The notes under the pieces were generated by a model. It ran no database searches, was not told the DNA's origin, and saw nothing but the letters and a program-made list of their open reading frames with translations. A stretch of DNA of 64,000 nt from Blasia pusilla (lineage: Eukaryota; Marchantiophyta; Marchantiopsida; Blasiales), in contig CM114271.1 of assembly GCA_050084515.1 (NCBI GenBank), forward strand, positions 24,676,001 through 24,740,000. The letters are read 5' to 3'. The translations under genes and the position numbers were made by a program. Of the stretch, positions 24,440-38,479 are shown piece after piece. Position 1 is the first letter of the stretch. Each line of letters begins with the position of its first letter.

Positions 24440-26150
24440 ATAAGACTTACGAGTCTACCTTTCCTTTCTCCTTGGAAAGTTTGTTTTTGTAAATCAAAAT
24501 GATTTGAAGAAATCTGTATTCTCTGTGTATTAACCATATTGTTTTTTGTGCTACGCATCAATTACAAGTGAAACTAAACTGTGGGTGTGGATTAACTAAA
24601 TTGTAAAACGGTGAACCGCATCTCTTCTTCTGAAATGTTTAAATTAATGACATGAAGATTTTTCATGTATGTATTTCTTCTATTAATTTACCATTTAAAG
24701 TTTCATTTGGATTCCTTTCATTAACCGGGTTGTGTTTTCATTATAACATTATTGAATATTCCCTAATCATAGTTAGCCCGGACTAACTATGCTCCCAATA
24801 AAGGCCACATTTGAAACCTTTCAGTTTTTCGATTTTTGTCTAATTTTTCATATACTAAGCTAAAATTTGAATAGAAAAGAGATCTGAACACTTATATTAA
24901 ATTTTATTTGATATATATATTAAATTTTTTAATGGAATTTCCATGAAAACATTGTGAGTCTTTTTCATAATCAATTTATGTTTCATTTTTTTAATTAAAA
25001 TTTTTTTCAAGTTTTTTTAAGAACTAAAACTTTTAATTTCAAGTTGATTTTGGAAGGGAACTTACATATAAGTTTACAAATATGTAATTTAATTTCTTTT
25101 TCAAGCTCCAACTGTGAGAGATTCTTTTTTTTTTTAAATTGAGACAAACTTTGAATCAAAATAGTGATTTGTTTTCTCACTAATTGAGAGACGAGGGTTG
25201 AGAAGAAATACGGAAAATTAATTTCTTTGTAAATTAATAATGGGAAAAAAGCATTTTTAAAACGAAAATTCTAGTCTTATGAATATTCATGTATTTAAGT
25301 GAGCTTACCTTTATTATCTAATTGGCAGCTCTACAATTTCTACTTGTCTGATGTAATGACTTCATCGTATTCTCCATCTGTGAATATTCTCATTTCTATA
25401 AATCCGGTTGAGTGCATCACGGGTTGAGTGACACGAAACTTACTCATCATGTCAATTGGGATGATATATTTCTGATTGAATTCTTTTAATATTAACTCAG
25501 TTTTTTTCATTCAACTAACAAAAATTTTATTTACTTTATTTTACGATTAGAATAGTTAGGGGGGGTGGGGGGAGTGAAAAACACGTTCATTTCATATGGC
25601 AAATTTAAAACAATGCTCAAGTACCCCTCCGGGATCAATGATATATCTCACTACCAGACCAGCGGTATCTCCAAACATCTCCGTTGAGTACGCAGTAGGC
25701 AGCCATTTCCCACAATTATCCAACATTTGAATTGTGATTTCATTGATTTGACAAGAGAAAACCTGAACATAATTACAATGAGAGCAGATGTGGCTTCCAT
25801 GTTCTAGTGCCGCGTGAGAACTGGCTAGGAAAAATGGTTGAATTGAAAATTTTCAGATGCATAAAAAAAGGGTTTGAATGTACACTACAAACTCTAATCA
25901 CTGAAGCTGTAAGGATGGACCGACTGCTCATCGAACTTAGAAAGACACGCACATATGGAGAAGGGCTGCCACAAATTCCAGGCATATCCCAAAGATATTA
26001 CATCACTTTATATCAGAAACCGTCCTCATCAATCCTTCAGCAGCCACATCACTTCAATGTGATCAGCTGTCGGAGAGAAGCTGAAACTTCGCCTCTACCA
26101 AAAATGAGTAAAGTTCTGCATCTGTTGTAGAAGATAGTGCCTCACTAACA
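24440..26150. other. No gene recognised; probable 3' flank of CUL4 at its right end
   Basis: Strongly AT-rich, with homopolymer runs and a G-rich patch at about 25,558-25,573. No domain or element end was recognised. The last few hundred bases probably include the CUL4 3' untranslated region, but no polyadenylation site can be fixed. Confidence 0.45.
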
Positions 26151-26155
26151 GCCAG

Positions 26156-29100
26156 CTAAGCCAGATAGTTGTATATTTGAGGATTGCTCTTGTCCCTTTC
26201 AAGGTACTCCCGATCAATCAAGCTCTCAATTCGCTTCTTTAAATCTGCTGGTTTTATGGGAAACTTCAACTGCACACCAGATTACCAAAGAGTACCAACA
26301 ATCTTGAGTCAGAGCCAGTAAAATAGATCAGGAACAACAGGGAATCTAACATGAATATCTCTACAGCAGGCAAACATCCGATTGAACTACAATGACTGCT
26401 CTGCTGAACTATATCCATACATTCAACACCTCTTATGGACGAAACTACCTGTTGGAAGAGTTCTGTGATCAAAAGTGTGTGACTCAGCATCTTTCGCGTC
26501 TTCATTATTCGTACAATAGCAGCATCAATCTGCAAAACCATAACAAGGTACAGCTCAGTTTTGTAGGTGCTAAAGTGTAATCTAAGATGCACCAGACCTT
26601 AACAGATAACAGATAACTCGGCAACAAATGCTGCAGGGTTTTGACATCCAATCCTCGTGGCATAAATTGGGAAACTTGTGATGACTTTTGAGACTATTGA
26701 TAATTCAATATGGATCATATGAACACTCTCATGCTTAGATTTCATGAGTATGTCATCTGGATTGTTAGCTATGAGGAGATCAGCAATCACCAGTGATACA
26801 AAACCTAGACAGACAGCTCCTTCACACAAGACAGAGACCTAAAGTGAAATCATAAACCAGCTCACTAGTGGAATGTAAAGATACTGCCTATCAGTAGAGC
26901 ATCTAGCCCACAACAGGAATTCTTACCATGAATTCCAAGTGAAGGCAAGAAAATTAATCAATGATAATACGCACTCATCTTTCAGTCAAGCCACATCAAC
27001 ATTCTTGTGAAGTAAACGACCAATCTTCACATGGACTACCTCTGACCAGATCTTGGTCTGTCATTTAGAAGAAAAAGGAAAAGTGAACCATCCAATATAG
27101 CAACAGAGAGAATTCAAACACCAGCATTGGATTAGTTGAAAGACCTGGTATTGTCGATCTTGGAAAACTCTCTCCGTCGTACTGGTGTTTTCTTCAACAG
27201 TTTCCTTCAATTGTATTGCATTTACCTGGGTGGCAGGACAACCAAACTGTAAAGATCCTCCTACAACACTTCTGAATCCAACAAGGCTTAATTAACTATA
27301 AAGCTTAGACTCATCATATTCACGCGTTTTGATATACCTTGATGCGAAACAGTGGAGCTACGAACTCTTCATTGAAAACAAAAGTGTCCTCATCTTCAAC
27401 TTCCCTTCCTTTGGGTTGCTGGAAAAACATGTCCAGATTAACAGCAACTTCCATGAGTATGTGAAATGCTTCACTTGAAGACAATCAAACCTTTTTTTTT
27501 CAATCAAATGCCTTTCTTTGATGCAAGAGGTTTAAGTAGTACCTAACCAACTTGGGACTCATTTTAACACTCACGATAAATAAAGGAGTGACATAACAAA
27601 GGGCTGACTGACTTTTGGTTCAAAATCCAGAAGAGTGACCATCATTGTACTGTGCATAATTTGAATGCGCCATAAAGTCCCACACCAGCCAGCACCATCG
27701 AAGCCCTCACTAGAGCAGATGATTCCTTGCATATCTTCAATAGCCATTAATTTGATGACAACAATTGTACTGCGAATAATTTGAATGTATCATCGAGTCC
27801 CACACTACCCAAGACCAACTAAACCCTGACTAGAGCAGACCATCTTTCACATACCTTTAATAGCAGCCTGACTTTCCCACAAGCCAGAGACTGAAGAGTT
27901 CTGCGCAGTTCTTTATCCTCAATGGCTGTTGTGTCCTTTATTTCTTGAAAACTTAGAGTGTGTGCATCATTAAAGAGCATCAAAACCACCGTCTGCAGTC
28001 ACCCACTTCGAGAATCAGCCCTCGGCCCACGTCATGTTGCCAATTCCCAAGGTACCACAAAAGAAAACAATGATTTCAAGGGAGAGAGTTCAATAAGACT
28101 TCCACTGAATTCATCCAAAAAGCCAGAGAAAAATACAGTTATCGCAGAGCAAACTAGACCTGGAAGAGGGAAACTGATAATTCCTTCTTCCCCTTGGGGA
28201 AATTTGCTTTGAGCACACAGTGGCCCAGTGAATTTTGCCACATTAAACGCCGCCCGCTATGCTTACTCAAATAGAACTCCTTGAATATATCCTGCACACA
28301 TGCACTACCACTCATGAGGTCAACTCTTGGTAAATCAACACAAGGATACAAGGTTTCTTGGAGATTATACATTCAAACCCAGCGGAAGAGACGCTGGAAT
28401 TACAAACTTGGTGAAAGAGAACAGACATCTCAGTTGAGACATTAACATAACAAATATGGCTTATCTTAGGTAGACATACACTAGTCTGAAAGTACAACTA
28501 GACACAGACCCAAAGCTAAAACCTGTCAAAGCAAACAGCCTCCACATACTAACCGACCTGAAAAGAGCCAAAGTAGAGTGGCAGAAGTTATCAAAAGCTC
28601 ACAAGGGAAAAACAACGTTACTTAGTTTGGACAAATATAAGCTCAGAAGTATGTAGATTGCATAGACTAACCTGATAGACATTCAATTCATGAGGAAGCC
28701 TGACCTCCATTGGGGGATATGTTGGCCAGTACCTGCAAACAATGTTTTAGAGGCCACAGACTATTATTTTCACAACATCACAATTCAATATGATTGCTTG
28801 GAGCAAAGGCCAATGGATGTGAAACTTGGCCACCTAATACTTCTCAACATAACTGCAAAATCTTCACCACCTTGCTTCTTATAAGAGAAAAGAGCAAGAT
28901 GCAGGAGGGGAATACCCAGTTGTAAGCACATGGACATTCATCTCGATTCCAGAAGGAAGTTTGGTTCGTGCTTGTGCAGACTGCCGGAATGATTCATTGA
29001 TTTCTCTTGACAGTTCAATGTCCTGCAGTAATATCACTCAACATGAATGGTGTCTAAACTCCAACATAACATGGGGAAGAATAAGGAAGCCATTTTGGTC

Positions 29101-32100
29101 CATGCATGCACCAGGTATCAAAAACTGTAGTGGTGTGTAAAATAGCTAAGGAAATCAATATGTTTACCTTAAACATGCCTTCCAACTTGTTTGTAAACTG
29201 GCTCCCACATTCTGTTTTTAGCTGCATAGAGATTTACCAGAACTACGATCATTTAGGTCAACATAATACGTGCAAACAGCTCATTTCACATGCTGTTTGC
29301 ACAGAAGAAAGGCAGAAATTCACTAATGACATACCAAAAGTTTTCAGATCCTAGAAACAAGCTCTAGCTTTTGCAAGTCCATATGGGAGCAGCCAGAAAT
29401 TTTACATAGCTAGAATCTTCCCACTAAGCTCGACTCCCAAGCACTCAGAAGTACCATGAAACAAGTAGTACCTTGGAGATCATAGACTTCTCTGCGTCAA
29501 TAGACGCACTTTTTCCAAGTAACAATCTCTTTGCCAAGTCTTTTTTGTAGAAAGCTTCGAACACATCTTTCCCCTTCATATTGATTTATATCCACGGTCA
29601 GTACATTGTTGAAACATCTTTTCTCTTTCAGAGAGTCAAATTGTGAACTGGTGCTCACTTTCACTTAGAGACTGGCAGGTTTCTTGATAAGTGCAAATGG
29701 CAGTTGATACATTCCCCAACAAGTTGTATTGAAGACTGGCTCAGATATGTCTAGATTACTTACACAAGGTAGTCCAAAAGGGAGAAATATGCACCTGAAT
29801 GAATCTAAAAAGAACCAAAACTTTGTCAAGAGTTCCTTCCAATTCCTCCTCTGAAGTGCCTTTGTTCCCAGCTCTTAATTTTCCATCAATGAACTTTGCA
29901 ATAAGCTCGGCAGGTCGATTCTGTAAACAGTCAGTGTATCAGAAGTCTTTAGATAAAAAAGAAGGAAGATTAGCTACCCTTCCATCCTTATCAAAAAGTA
30001 CTTGGACTACAAAACTTTGCAAAACTCCATGCATTAGTTCACTAGGACTTTCTCAATATGCACAAGTTCCTTGGAAGGGATCTCAGGGACTCCTGTAGTG
30101 CAAAAACTGAAGGAAAGGATCAGAAAACTGACCTGGCGAAGGTTTATGAGATGCTCACAGGCATCCTTAACAGTGTTAGCAAAGCTTTCGTTTTTTGAGA
30201 AGCTTTCTTCCCAAATAGTGTCTAATCTTGCTTTGAGATCCAGGAGAGAAGAAACCATATCTTTATCCTTCTCTTCATCCATGACAATGTCTTGACCAGT
30301 TGCTTTGATGTATGAACTTAATCCTTGCCTTAAGGATTCCAAAGCACTGACTCTAGCGAACAAGGTGTACATTCGTTGCAGATCACTAACTCGATTGCCA
30401 TCCATAAGGATACTGTATCCCTGGAACCAGGACAGTTCTTTGGCATCAGGAATCTTAGAAAGAAAGGAATTTAATTACAATCATTCAATGCATGCAGAGG
30501 AAGGGCTCAAGAGAGGAACTGACAAGAAATTGAGAAAACCCACATAAAAGAAGCGTACATCAGACTTATCATAGAAGGTGGGTAAAATGAATTAAATATC
30601 AATCAGACATACAGACCAGGAAATGCATCATGCTTCAAAGAAAATGGAAGCCCACATTCACAGACAACAACATTAGCATTGTTGAATACCTCTACACCAG
30701 ATTGCATGGTCGATTTGAATATCAAACAACATAAGAAGACAAAGTGAGGAGAACCACATAAGCACTCAATACCACGTTCGGCAAGCCTACTGGTCAATAG
30801 GGCACATGAAAATGTTCGTTCATACTGTAGCTGGATAAATGTCTAGCAAGTAGTACTCAAGAGGGGTTCAATTTGGACCCAAAAAAGTTGTGTATCAATA
30901 ATCTACTGTAAATCTTGAGGAATAAAACTTGACGGAGTTAAAATTCCATCAAAAAGAGACTTGATCCATCACGTTCTGATGTAACTTACTAATAACAACT
31001 GCTATTCTCAACTTTAAAGCCACTGCATCATTTGGAATATAAGACACACATGAGGCTTGATCGTTAACTAGTACAGCAAATTCACCTTTTCAAGAATTGC
31101 ACTGGTGTGACGATCAAGAAGCTGCTTTTCTGCAGTGGCTACTAGCGGCTTCCTTGTAGAGGCATCGAGGTACAGAAGACACCGCTCATTCTCTTCGTGG
31201 AGTCGCACCTACAAAATCAACACACAAGTAGACATCAACACATAGTGAGAGCCATCTCTATAACAATACCTGAGCTTTCAAAGTTGACAATTGTCAGTAA
31301 CAACATGCATCAAATTCTATACACAAGGAAAGATACCCACATTGCATCACTACTTGAGTCCCTACAGCAAGGGACACTGTCACCTCAACCACTGTTGCCC
31401 AAACAAATATTTCATGCAGATACTGGGGATGTGCGGAATGTTGAGAAGGCTTACATTCCTGCCTCAACAATAGCTGATCCTAAAGACGGCTTTACCAGTT
31501 GTGATGCAAGTGTAAGTCCACCAAGACCTCATGTATTCTTTGGCAACAAATTGTCACAAAGCTATGACATGTCCTTCATAAGTACAAAGTTTACCAACCA
31601 ATAAAGTATCTTATCCATGGTTGAAGAACTTCACAACAACAATTCATCATATGCGACAATGTCCATAAAAGCGGCTTTCTGCTGGCCACAACAGTTGACA
31701 GTCGCTACAGTGCATTGTTACAGTTTTCCCTTGTGAAATTGAAACAGGTTCCTAGAACACACTTTCTAGGTTAATTCAGAGATACCTGTAAGAAGTATTC
31801 CTAATGGTGCAAACAAATACAGGGGGGCAAACACTAAACTAGTTGAACATGACTTGTTGTACACAAAGCAACATTGAGCATAGACACACCAACACAAAGA
31901 AAAGCTGACTGAACTTGAAAAAAGGATTTCTGACAATACCTCGACATGTTTAAGGTAGTCTGGGACATCCGTCTGCTGCATAAACCTCGTGCCCTCAGCA
32001 GTGTAAAAATCTGCTGTACACTCAAGGAACGGCCTTTCAAAGCTCTCTGAATAAATGCCAAGAGCACTGAACATGCGCAACAGATGCTTGAGAAGAGTTC

Positions 32101-34366
32101 GATCAACTGTCTCACCCATTCTGAACATCCAAGACATCACCAAAACGTTACAGATACCTTCAGAGCTAATTGCATCCTCCGAGGGTTGCGTAAATAATGT
32201 GAAAAAAACTTTCTTCTTTCTTGTATTGGACATGGCTGTTGGGAAGATAGCAGAAACAACAATCAACTTGGATGAGGATACTTGTTACAGGCTGTTGAAC
32301 ATCAGGAAAAACTAAAGCTACAAAATCCACCATGATGCACAGTTGGGTATTTCAAGGAGGCAACTACCTCTCTTTCTCAATCAATTTCAGTAATCCAGAG
32401 ACAGTCTTGTTCTCAACTTCAGGACAAGCCGAAAGGTGCTTGCGAAATAGAACCAGACCCATATCCCAGAGTGACCGAATATGTGAGGTTTGAATAACAT
32501 AAGTTCGATCTAGATACAGAGCAATACTTCGTATCATGAGCATCTGATCACAATGGTCTTGCCAGCACTTTTCAACATGCGACAAGAAAACCACAGGATC
32601 AGGACTCTGACCAACAAGGGACCGCAGCTTTGTCATGATATGAGTTTCGCATTCTTGTTGAAGCCTCCGGTACAAGTTACTTGACATCTTGTGCAGACAA
32701 AGGTCTTCAGCTGCCTGTAGGTGACCAGCACTTTCAAATATCAATATCATATAGCAGCAATGCACATCACCTCACAGTTGTAGTATCCTCACACATACCT
32801 TCAGATGACCCAATAATAAGGCATGGATTTATTTCTTTTTCTACTTGACTTCCTCTCAACTTTTACAAGCCATAAACAGACGACCTTTGGAAATTCACCT
32901 AGTTGGCAATGTCTAAAGTCCCAAACCCTTCCATCCGTGAAATATCTTCACAAGCATGGGGAAGTTATGGAATTTTATCCAAATGTCATCATTGTTTACG
33001 CTCATCCAGTGTCAAATGAAAACAGCATCCACCCAACAGCAAGCCGGTTGAATAGCCTTAAGACGTTCAGAGGCACAGGTTGGATCTGAACAAAATATAA
33101 GGATTCCGAGCACCGGGCTACACTAAGCTCTGACCAAGGTTGTAATGACACCTTGATGGCTCGACGTTCAGAGAACTCCAATTGTTGGATAAAACGTTTT
33201 ACGATTGTTTGCCTCAAACCGGAGTGAAATGAAAGATGTTCGAACAGAAAATCATATATTTCAGCACCATCTTGCAGGAATGGGAGATACTAACCCGATA
33301 AAGTTCTTCCAGGCTACAAGATACAGGCTGCTTCAAGTGAATTGCCATGACAGCCTCCTTGATCTTGGCCCAAGTTACTTCTTCGAAGTTGGTTGGTAGT
33401 TTAGGTTTATCTGCACAGTACGAACACAACCAAGAACTAAGTAACTTCTTCAATCGATCCTGTGCAACACTATTAGGTCCATTGAGTGCCAGAGGGCCAA
33501 TCATAACGCACACAAATTGCTGTCACATAAGTAGAATGCATAAACTGGTTATCTATCCGTACTGATACATAATAGGTTGGGGTTAGGGAACAGTGTAATC
33601 AAGAAGCAAACGTCCCCATCTCCGGGGTCTAGGATTTGGGCTTCAGTTTGTCCTACACTGTTCCACCTCGATCAGTTAGGTAGAACTGAGGTGCGCGAAA
33701 ACTACAACCGTAACAGACAGAAACTTCATGTATGCATAAACGATGCAATAGAGGTCTTGATTCAGCAATTTTCACATACAACAGATTCCTGAGTTTCGTT
33801 GGGATAGCTAATTGTGAGTAATTCAGAACCTCTCATAGATTTCAGTCGGAGACTCAAATTGGAAGCGCCTCTTACGCTGTAGATGGATTACATGACGTGT
33901 TACATTCAGCCTCATTCCCGTATCAGAAATTCACAAGGGGATGTTCAACCCAACAAGGTTTTGAATCGGAGTTAATGCCTGGCTTTGATAACGAAGCACG
34001 CTGAATAAGGTGAATTTTCTGCAAGGGTGAGTCACAAACCATCAGTTGATCAGAACATGTACCTTTGAAAGGTTTAATAACTAATTTTCTTGCAGGCTGA
34101 GGAGGTGTGGCCTTCTTCCTAGATAAATTGGCCGTGGTCCCGCCACCGCTAATACTCATGGCCATGGCGGGTGTGGGGGCCGAAAGACCATCCCCTTTCA
34201 GGTCTATCATCAAGAGGTCACCAGAGCTGTCTTCGTCGCCGGTTAGATGTTGTGCACCATTTTTCTCAAAGGTATCCAGGGCAGACTGAGGCTTAGGTTT
34301 CTTTGAAGCGGAAAGCATAGTCGACCCGCCAGTTCCACCACTGCTAAGTCTCTTCTTCTGAGACAT
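26156..34366 (-). CDS. CUL4: Cullin-4, scaffold of CUL4-DDB1 ubiquitin ligases, 17 exons
   Basis: Complement join 26156..26269, 26449..26529, 27145..27225, 27338..27418, 27855..27992, 28160..28291, 28672..28732, 28916..29022, 29168..29221, 29472..29573, 29795..29920, 30133..30420, 31086..31208, 31940..32120, 32368..32714, 33295..33410, 34063..34366. Every intron is GT-AG, and the sum is 2436 bases (811 residues plus stop). The CUL4-type N-terminal motif [12 protein letters not shown] sits near residue 80, followed by cullin repeats ([36 protein letters not shown]). The cullin homology domain follows ([61 protein letters not shown]). Exon 16 has IVRIMKTRK, where Lys about 757 is the expected NEDD8 site, and the C-terminus is NPQIYNYLA. 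By family knowledge the N-terminal half binds DDB1 with DCAF substrate receptors and the C-terminal half binds RBX1, acting in nuclear protein turnover, DNA repair and light signalling. The gene looks intact. The N-terminal 80 residues are low complexity, and an alternative ATG lies 12 codons upstream. Confidence 0.95.
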
Positions 34367-35760
34367 TAAACTTTCACACCGAGCAGCTCCTAGTGTCACC
34401 ACTACCTGTTACTCTTATCTCCTCCTCACGCATCTCTGCCTTATGAATCTTGTTTCTCGACTCCCACCGACAGTTTCGCTACACTCGATACGACGGCGCG
34501 CTGTGTCCTCCCTTCATCCACGCTTCGAGTGAGCTCCTCGCACTTCCTCCCTGTAATTAATTTTGCTGTCTATGTACTCGTCATCTATCCCTAATGTTCG
34601 AAAGTGTAGGTCACAGATCCCGCGAGCAAATGGAGGCATGCATCCACGCGCCTGAACTCCATTTTTTTCTCGAGTATCTGTCTAATTGACCCCACACGCA
34701 CCAACGTCCGCACCGATTCCACCGCTGAAACCAAACGAGCGCACGAATCCTGCCAAAAGCCCTCGGAAAGTTTGACACCACCGAAGAAGTCGATACCCGG
34801 GTCACTGCTCGCCGCGGCCTCTCTCCTCCGTTGTGAACGCCTGAAACCACTGCAAATCAGCGCGAACACGCGCACAAAAGATACACGGCACAGTCACAAG
34901 AATCATCCCACAATTGACGCAGACGAAATCATCCACGAAGCCCCGAAACGCAACCAGCATCGGACATCACAATCACCCTCGTCCGCTCGACACCACTCCC
35001 GCTCACTCTCCCGTCCCTCCTTTCCTCCGACTCATCCTCCCCACCTGCACCATTCCAATCCGGCTCTGTCAGCGTCACTCCTCCTCGTCAGTCAGCGGGC
35101 CGGTCAGATCGCAGACCGACCGCAGCCAAAACCCCGCACGCAGCAACCTCCCTCCGCACAGCGAGCGCAAGGAAAAGAGCGATGGCACCCCGACGCTCGG
35201 ACCACCAAAGGGGATGGAAGCACCGTGCATCCGTCCAGCAAGCCTCTCTCCACCCACAGAAGAAGAGAGCAGGATGCTAAGCCAGAGCGACGACGAGGGA
35301 GGAGGTTTGGTCTCGGCTGTGGAGGCGGGGGAGGGCCCATTCCTGGGAGAAGACGGGAGGCCGGAACACCGGCGAGAGGCGACGCGTGACGGGGGGTGGC
35401 AATCCGGCGCGCGAAACAGGCGGATGACGGGTGACGGGAGACGGGACGCATGACGCTCTCGCCCATAAGCTTGCTGGCAGCGTAACATTTGGCAGCAATC
35501 CTCCCAAACGGGAGGTCGACACCGGACAGCGCGACGCGTGGCAGAGCCGGCACTCTCCCGGTGCCGGTTGAAGGGCACGGATTAGGGTTTGGCTATCGGC
35601 CTTCGCCCTCGCCGTGCACATCTCCCTCATTACTTCCGCTAATAATTACTCCAAAACTCACGAGTCGTGCATCCATTTCATTCAAACTCCCGAGACGTGA
35701 GACCGGTACCTCCACTATCATCGAGCTTATTACGAAGTAAGACGAACGCACACCCCAAAG
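34367..35760 (-). promoter_or_regulatory. GC-rich upstream region of CUL4 (5' leader/promoter by position)
   Basis: Immediately upstream of the CUL4 start, GC content is high up to about 35,600. Long overlapping frames occur on both strands (for example 34,772-35,389 plus and 35,075-35,578 minus) with Ser/Pro/Arg-rich text and no domain, so I treat them as compositional. The stretch probably contains the transcription start and 5' leader, possibly with a leader intron. I cannot point to a TATA box with confidence. Confidence 0.4.
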
Positions 35761-36391
35761 ATATATACCCTTTCCATCAAAGCGTTTAGGGGCGTTATGT
35801 GACGAGTATTTTTAAACGCTGGAATCAAGTCCCATAGGACGGGAAATGAGAGGGAAACGAGTTTGAACGCATTCCGATGGGTCTTCTTTCTTTCCTCGTG
35901 GAAAAGGGGAGGGAACCGGAATTCAAATAGGGATGCGTGGCCCCGACGCGAGATATCATAGCGAGTGGAGCGGATATTTATTTCTTAATTTATTTGCGCT
36001 GGACATATTTCATAGCACCTTTTTAACATTCTTGAAATAGTTGTGGATTAGTAGGGGTGCAAGGAGGTAATCTTATGCAGAAAACGGGAAAGGATAGAAC
36101 TTCCTTTAACTTGTGAAGGGGAAATTTGACTAGTCATCTTCAATAATTATGTTGTTGAATACGTGACACATACTCGATTAGATCATTTATGTACCTCCCG
36201 TTGTTCAACTTCGTCTCATATTCCATAATAGCCTATGTAATACCCCTAATAGAAGGAGAAGAAAACCGATGTAGAGCATGGTTTGCATTAATAGGAGAGA
36301 TTATCTTTGTGGTGTAGTGTATATTAGGGGTATGCCCATGCTACGCACGAGTGAGATCGTACTTCTAAGCAATTGATTATAGTGATGGAGG

Positions 36392-37445
36392 TGTCGTGTG
36401 CGTATTCCTCTCGAACGTCAAACTCAAGTGTTGCGGAAGGTTAAGTTCAATAGGACACGCTCTCACTGCCAATCTACACCCAAACACACTCGCATTAGTC
36501 AAGTCTGAGTCAATCGGCCTTCCAACCCCTCCGAGTTCTCAACTCGGCACCTCATCAAGTTCAACCTTCCCTAATTCCTAGCTTCCCAACACGTGCAAGT
36601 CTTCCGAGACTTGGGACTGAATTTCTCGTTAGTCCAAGCACCTAAAACAGCATTCACGAGCCTATCGGTCCCAACTGTCCAATGGACCGAGACCCAACAA
36701 TATGAGTCGCGCGTTGGAATCCAAAATAGACCTCCGAAATCCACTCTATTAGACTTGATTCGGGTTTCGAATCCCAACGCCAAAACTCCCAATCCATTCC
36801 GTGCCCTTAGGTCGCCCCGCGGCCCCCCAAAGTGGCGTTCGAATTCCAAGCACTCTTGGAGACCTTCCCCTTTACTAGTACTTATCAGGATTTCGGCCCT
36901 CCCCCTACCTTTGGGGAAGAGACACTTGGGCCCCTCTTTTAGAACCTCAATCGGACTCCTTCTACAATCATTCTTTGCCAATATCTCAGCCTCTAATTGT
37001 GCATTTTCTAAAATCTTTAGTGCGTTGGAACCGTCTTTGCATAAGATTTCCAACTCCACCTTACTTGTCCCAAACGCATCTTGTTGATAGAACTTATGGT
37101 CCAAAATACAATCAAAACCTCAAACACTTGTCACGTTCCAAATCCGATCCTTACCCTTACCTCTTTGCCAACCAACCTTCCTAGACTCGACTCCTCTCAA
37201 GTCTTGGTTCACATTTGGTCTAGGTTTCCTAGTCACAACCATAAATGCATGAAACACTCAATCTTGTTTGCGCCTCATCTCTTGTGTCCTTTGCGTCTCT
37301 TCTAAGAGATCACTCCAACACGCAAACCATCCTAGCGTGAGCCCGCTAGAGTTCATATGTTCTCCTTGCCGCTCGTATGGTTATGAGGGTCACAACACAA
37401 AAACTCCCTCCATTGCCTATTCCATTTTCACGAATATCCCATTAT
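36392..37445 (-). mobile_element. LTR copy of the gypsy family, inverted, apparently solo
   Basis: Reading the minus strand gives the same series of landmarks as 12,640-13,700: GGTTTGCGTGTTGGAG, AAGTACTAGTAAAGG, GTGGATTTCGGAGG, TTGGAATCCAAC, then a terminal CACACGACA at about 36,392. No internal coding region adjoins it. It belongs to the longer LTR type, having the 260-base segment that the gypsy element's LTRs lack. Open frames of 164-177 codons inside it are not genes. Confidence 0.65.
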
Positions 37446-37606
37446 AAGTTATTTATGGTAGGAGAAGATAAAATTTAGTGTATTGATAATCTTGTCCTCT
37501 AGTGGCATATGCACTTTGTCTTAATAAAATATGTGAGGATGTCCCAACTTTGCACTTATGTTGCAAAGTTGCAACTCGCGCAAAAAATCCTTTTGGCGGA
37601 TACCAA

Positions 37607-37610
<4 letters not shown>

Positions 37611-37670
<60 letters not shown>
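37611..37670. repeat. (GA)n microsatellite
   Basis: About 60 bases of uninterrupted GA dinucleotide. The long Arg-Glu or Ser-Leu frames crossing it are artefacts of the repeat. Confidence 0.95.
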
Positions 37671-37673
<3 letters not shown>

Positions 37674-37923
37674 ACAAAAGCCAGCTGCGGATCCAACAAA
37701 TTGTGCGCAAGAGTGTATCAACCAAGACTCTTCAAATGTGCCATGGACAATAGACACCAATGATGATCCGCATGTCCCGTTAGCTACAACAGACACTACT
37801 CCTCCCACCCCGCCCCGTTCAATTGATCGATCAATCAACTAGCTCCAATCTACTTCATTGCATCGGCTCCCACGTATCTGCGAGCCTCTTGCTTCAGGGA
37901 AATACACAGAAGCACAGAAAAAA

Positions 37924-38205
37924 GGCTCCGCGGAAGCAACACACAATTACAACACCATCAAAACTCCTTCCACAATCAATTCCAACCGAAATCACTACTT
38001 CAGCTCCCACATGGCACTTGTGCAACTCTCCTTCTCCGCTGAAATGCGCACAGGCGCCGGAAACTTAACTCCATGCACCGCGGGGCAAGAAGAAACGGAG
38101 AGGCAGTACTCTTCGCATGACAACAAGGAGGCCAGGAGAGACAAAAGCGCCGAAAACAAAGCTCCGCGCAAGCATCACACAATCACAATATCATGAGAAC
38201 TCCCG
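37924..38205. repeat. Duplicated ~45 bp segment
   Basis: GCTCCGCGGAAGCAACACAC at about 37,926 and GCTCCGCGCAAGCATCACAC at about 38,160 begin two similar segments of about 45 bases, roughly 235 bases apart. No gene is supported here. Confidence 0.55.
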
Positions 38206-38479
38206 CAAGATGGACTGAACATAGTAGGGAGGCGGTGCAAAGCGAGAGAGAGCCCTTCCCTAAGCCTCGTAACAAGTCTCACGACTGTGGCCCCTCTTGC
38301 TTACGCTCACACTTCCTTGCTCGTTCCCCCCAATCGGTAGCTCCTTCTTTGCTTGCTCGCCATGAGTGCGTCTAGAGGGCGCCATGTCATTTGCCACGTA
38401 GGTATGTGAAATTTTGGAATCCCCATTAATTTTGCTCTTTTTTTTTTCATCTAAGTGTTGGTGTACCTTATTTGTATTT

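Noticed and set aside
33577-33792. Plus-strand frame within the CUL4 locus
   Set aside because: It lies in CUL4 intron 1 on the opposite strand and has no domain.
34772-35740. Long frames on both strands upstream of CUL4
   Set aside because: High GC lowers stop frequency; overlapping frames in five phases, no domain, Ser/Pro/Arg-rich text. Treated as leader or promoter.
36571-37104. 177-codon minus and 164-codon plus frames
   Set aside because: They lie wholly in the inverted LTR copy. Homologous frames are broken in the other LTR copies.
37502-37763. Open frames with long Arg-Glu or Ser-Leu runs
   Set aside because: They are translations of the 60-base GA microsatellite and have no coding support.
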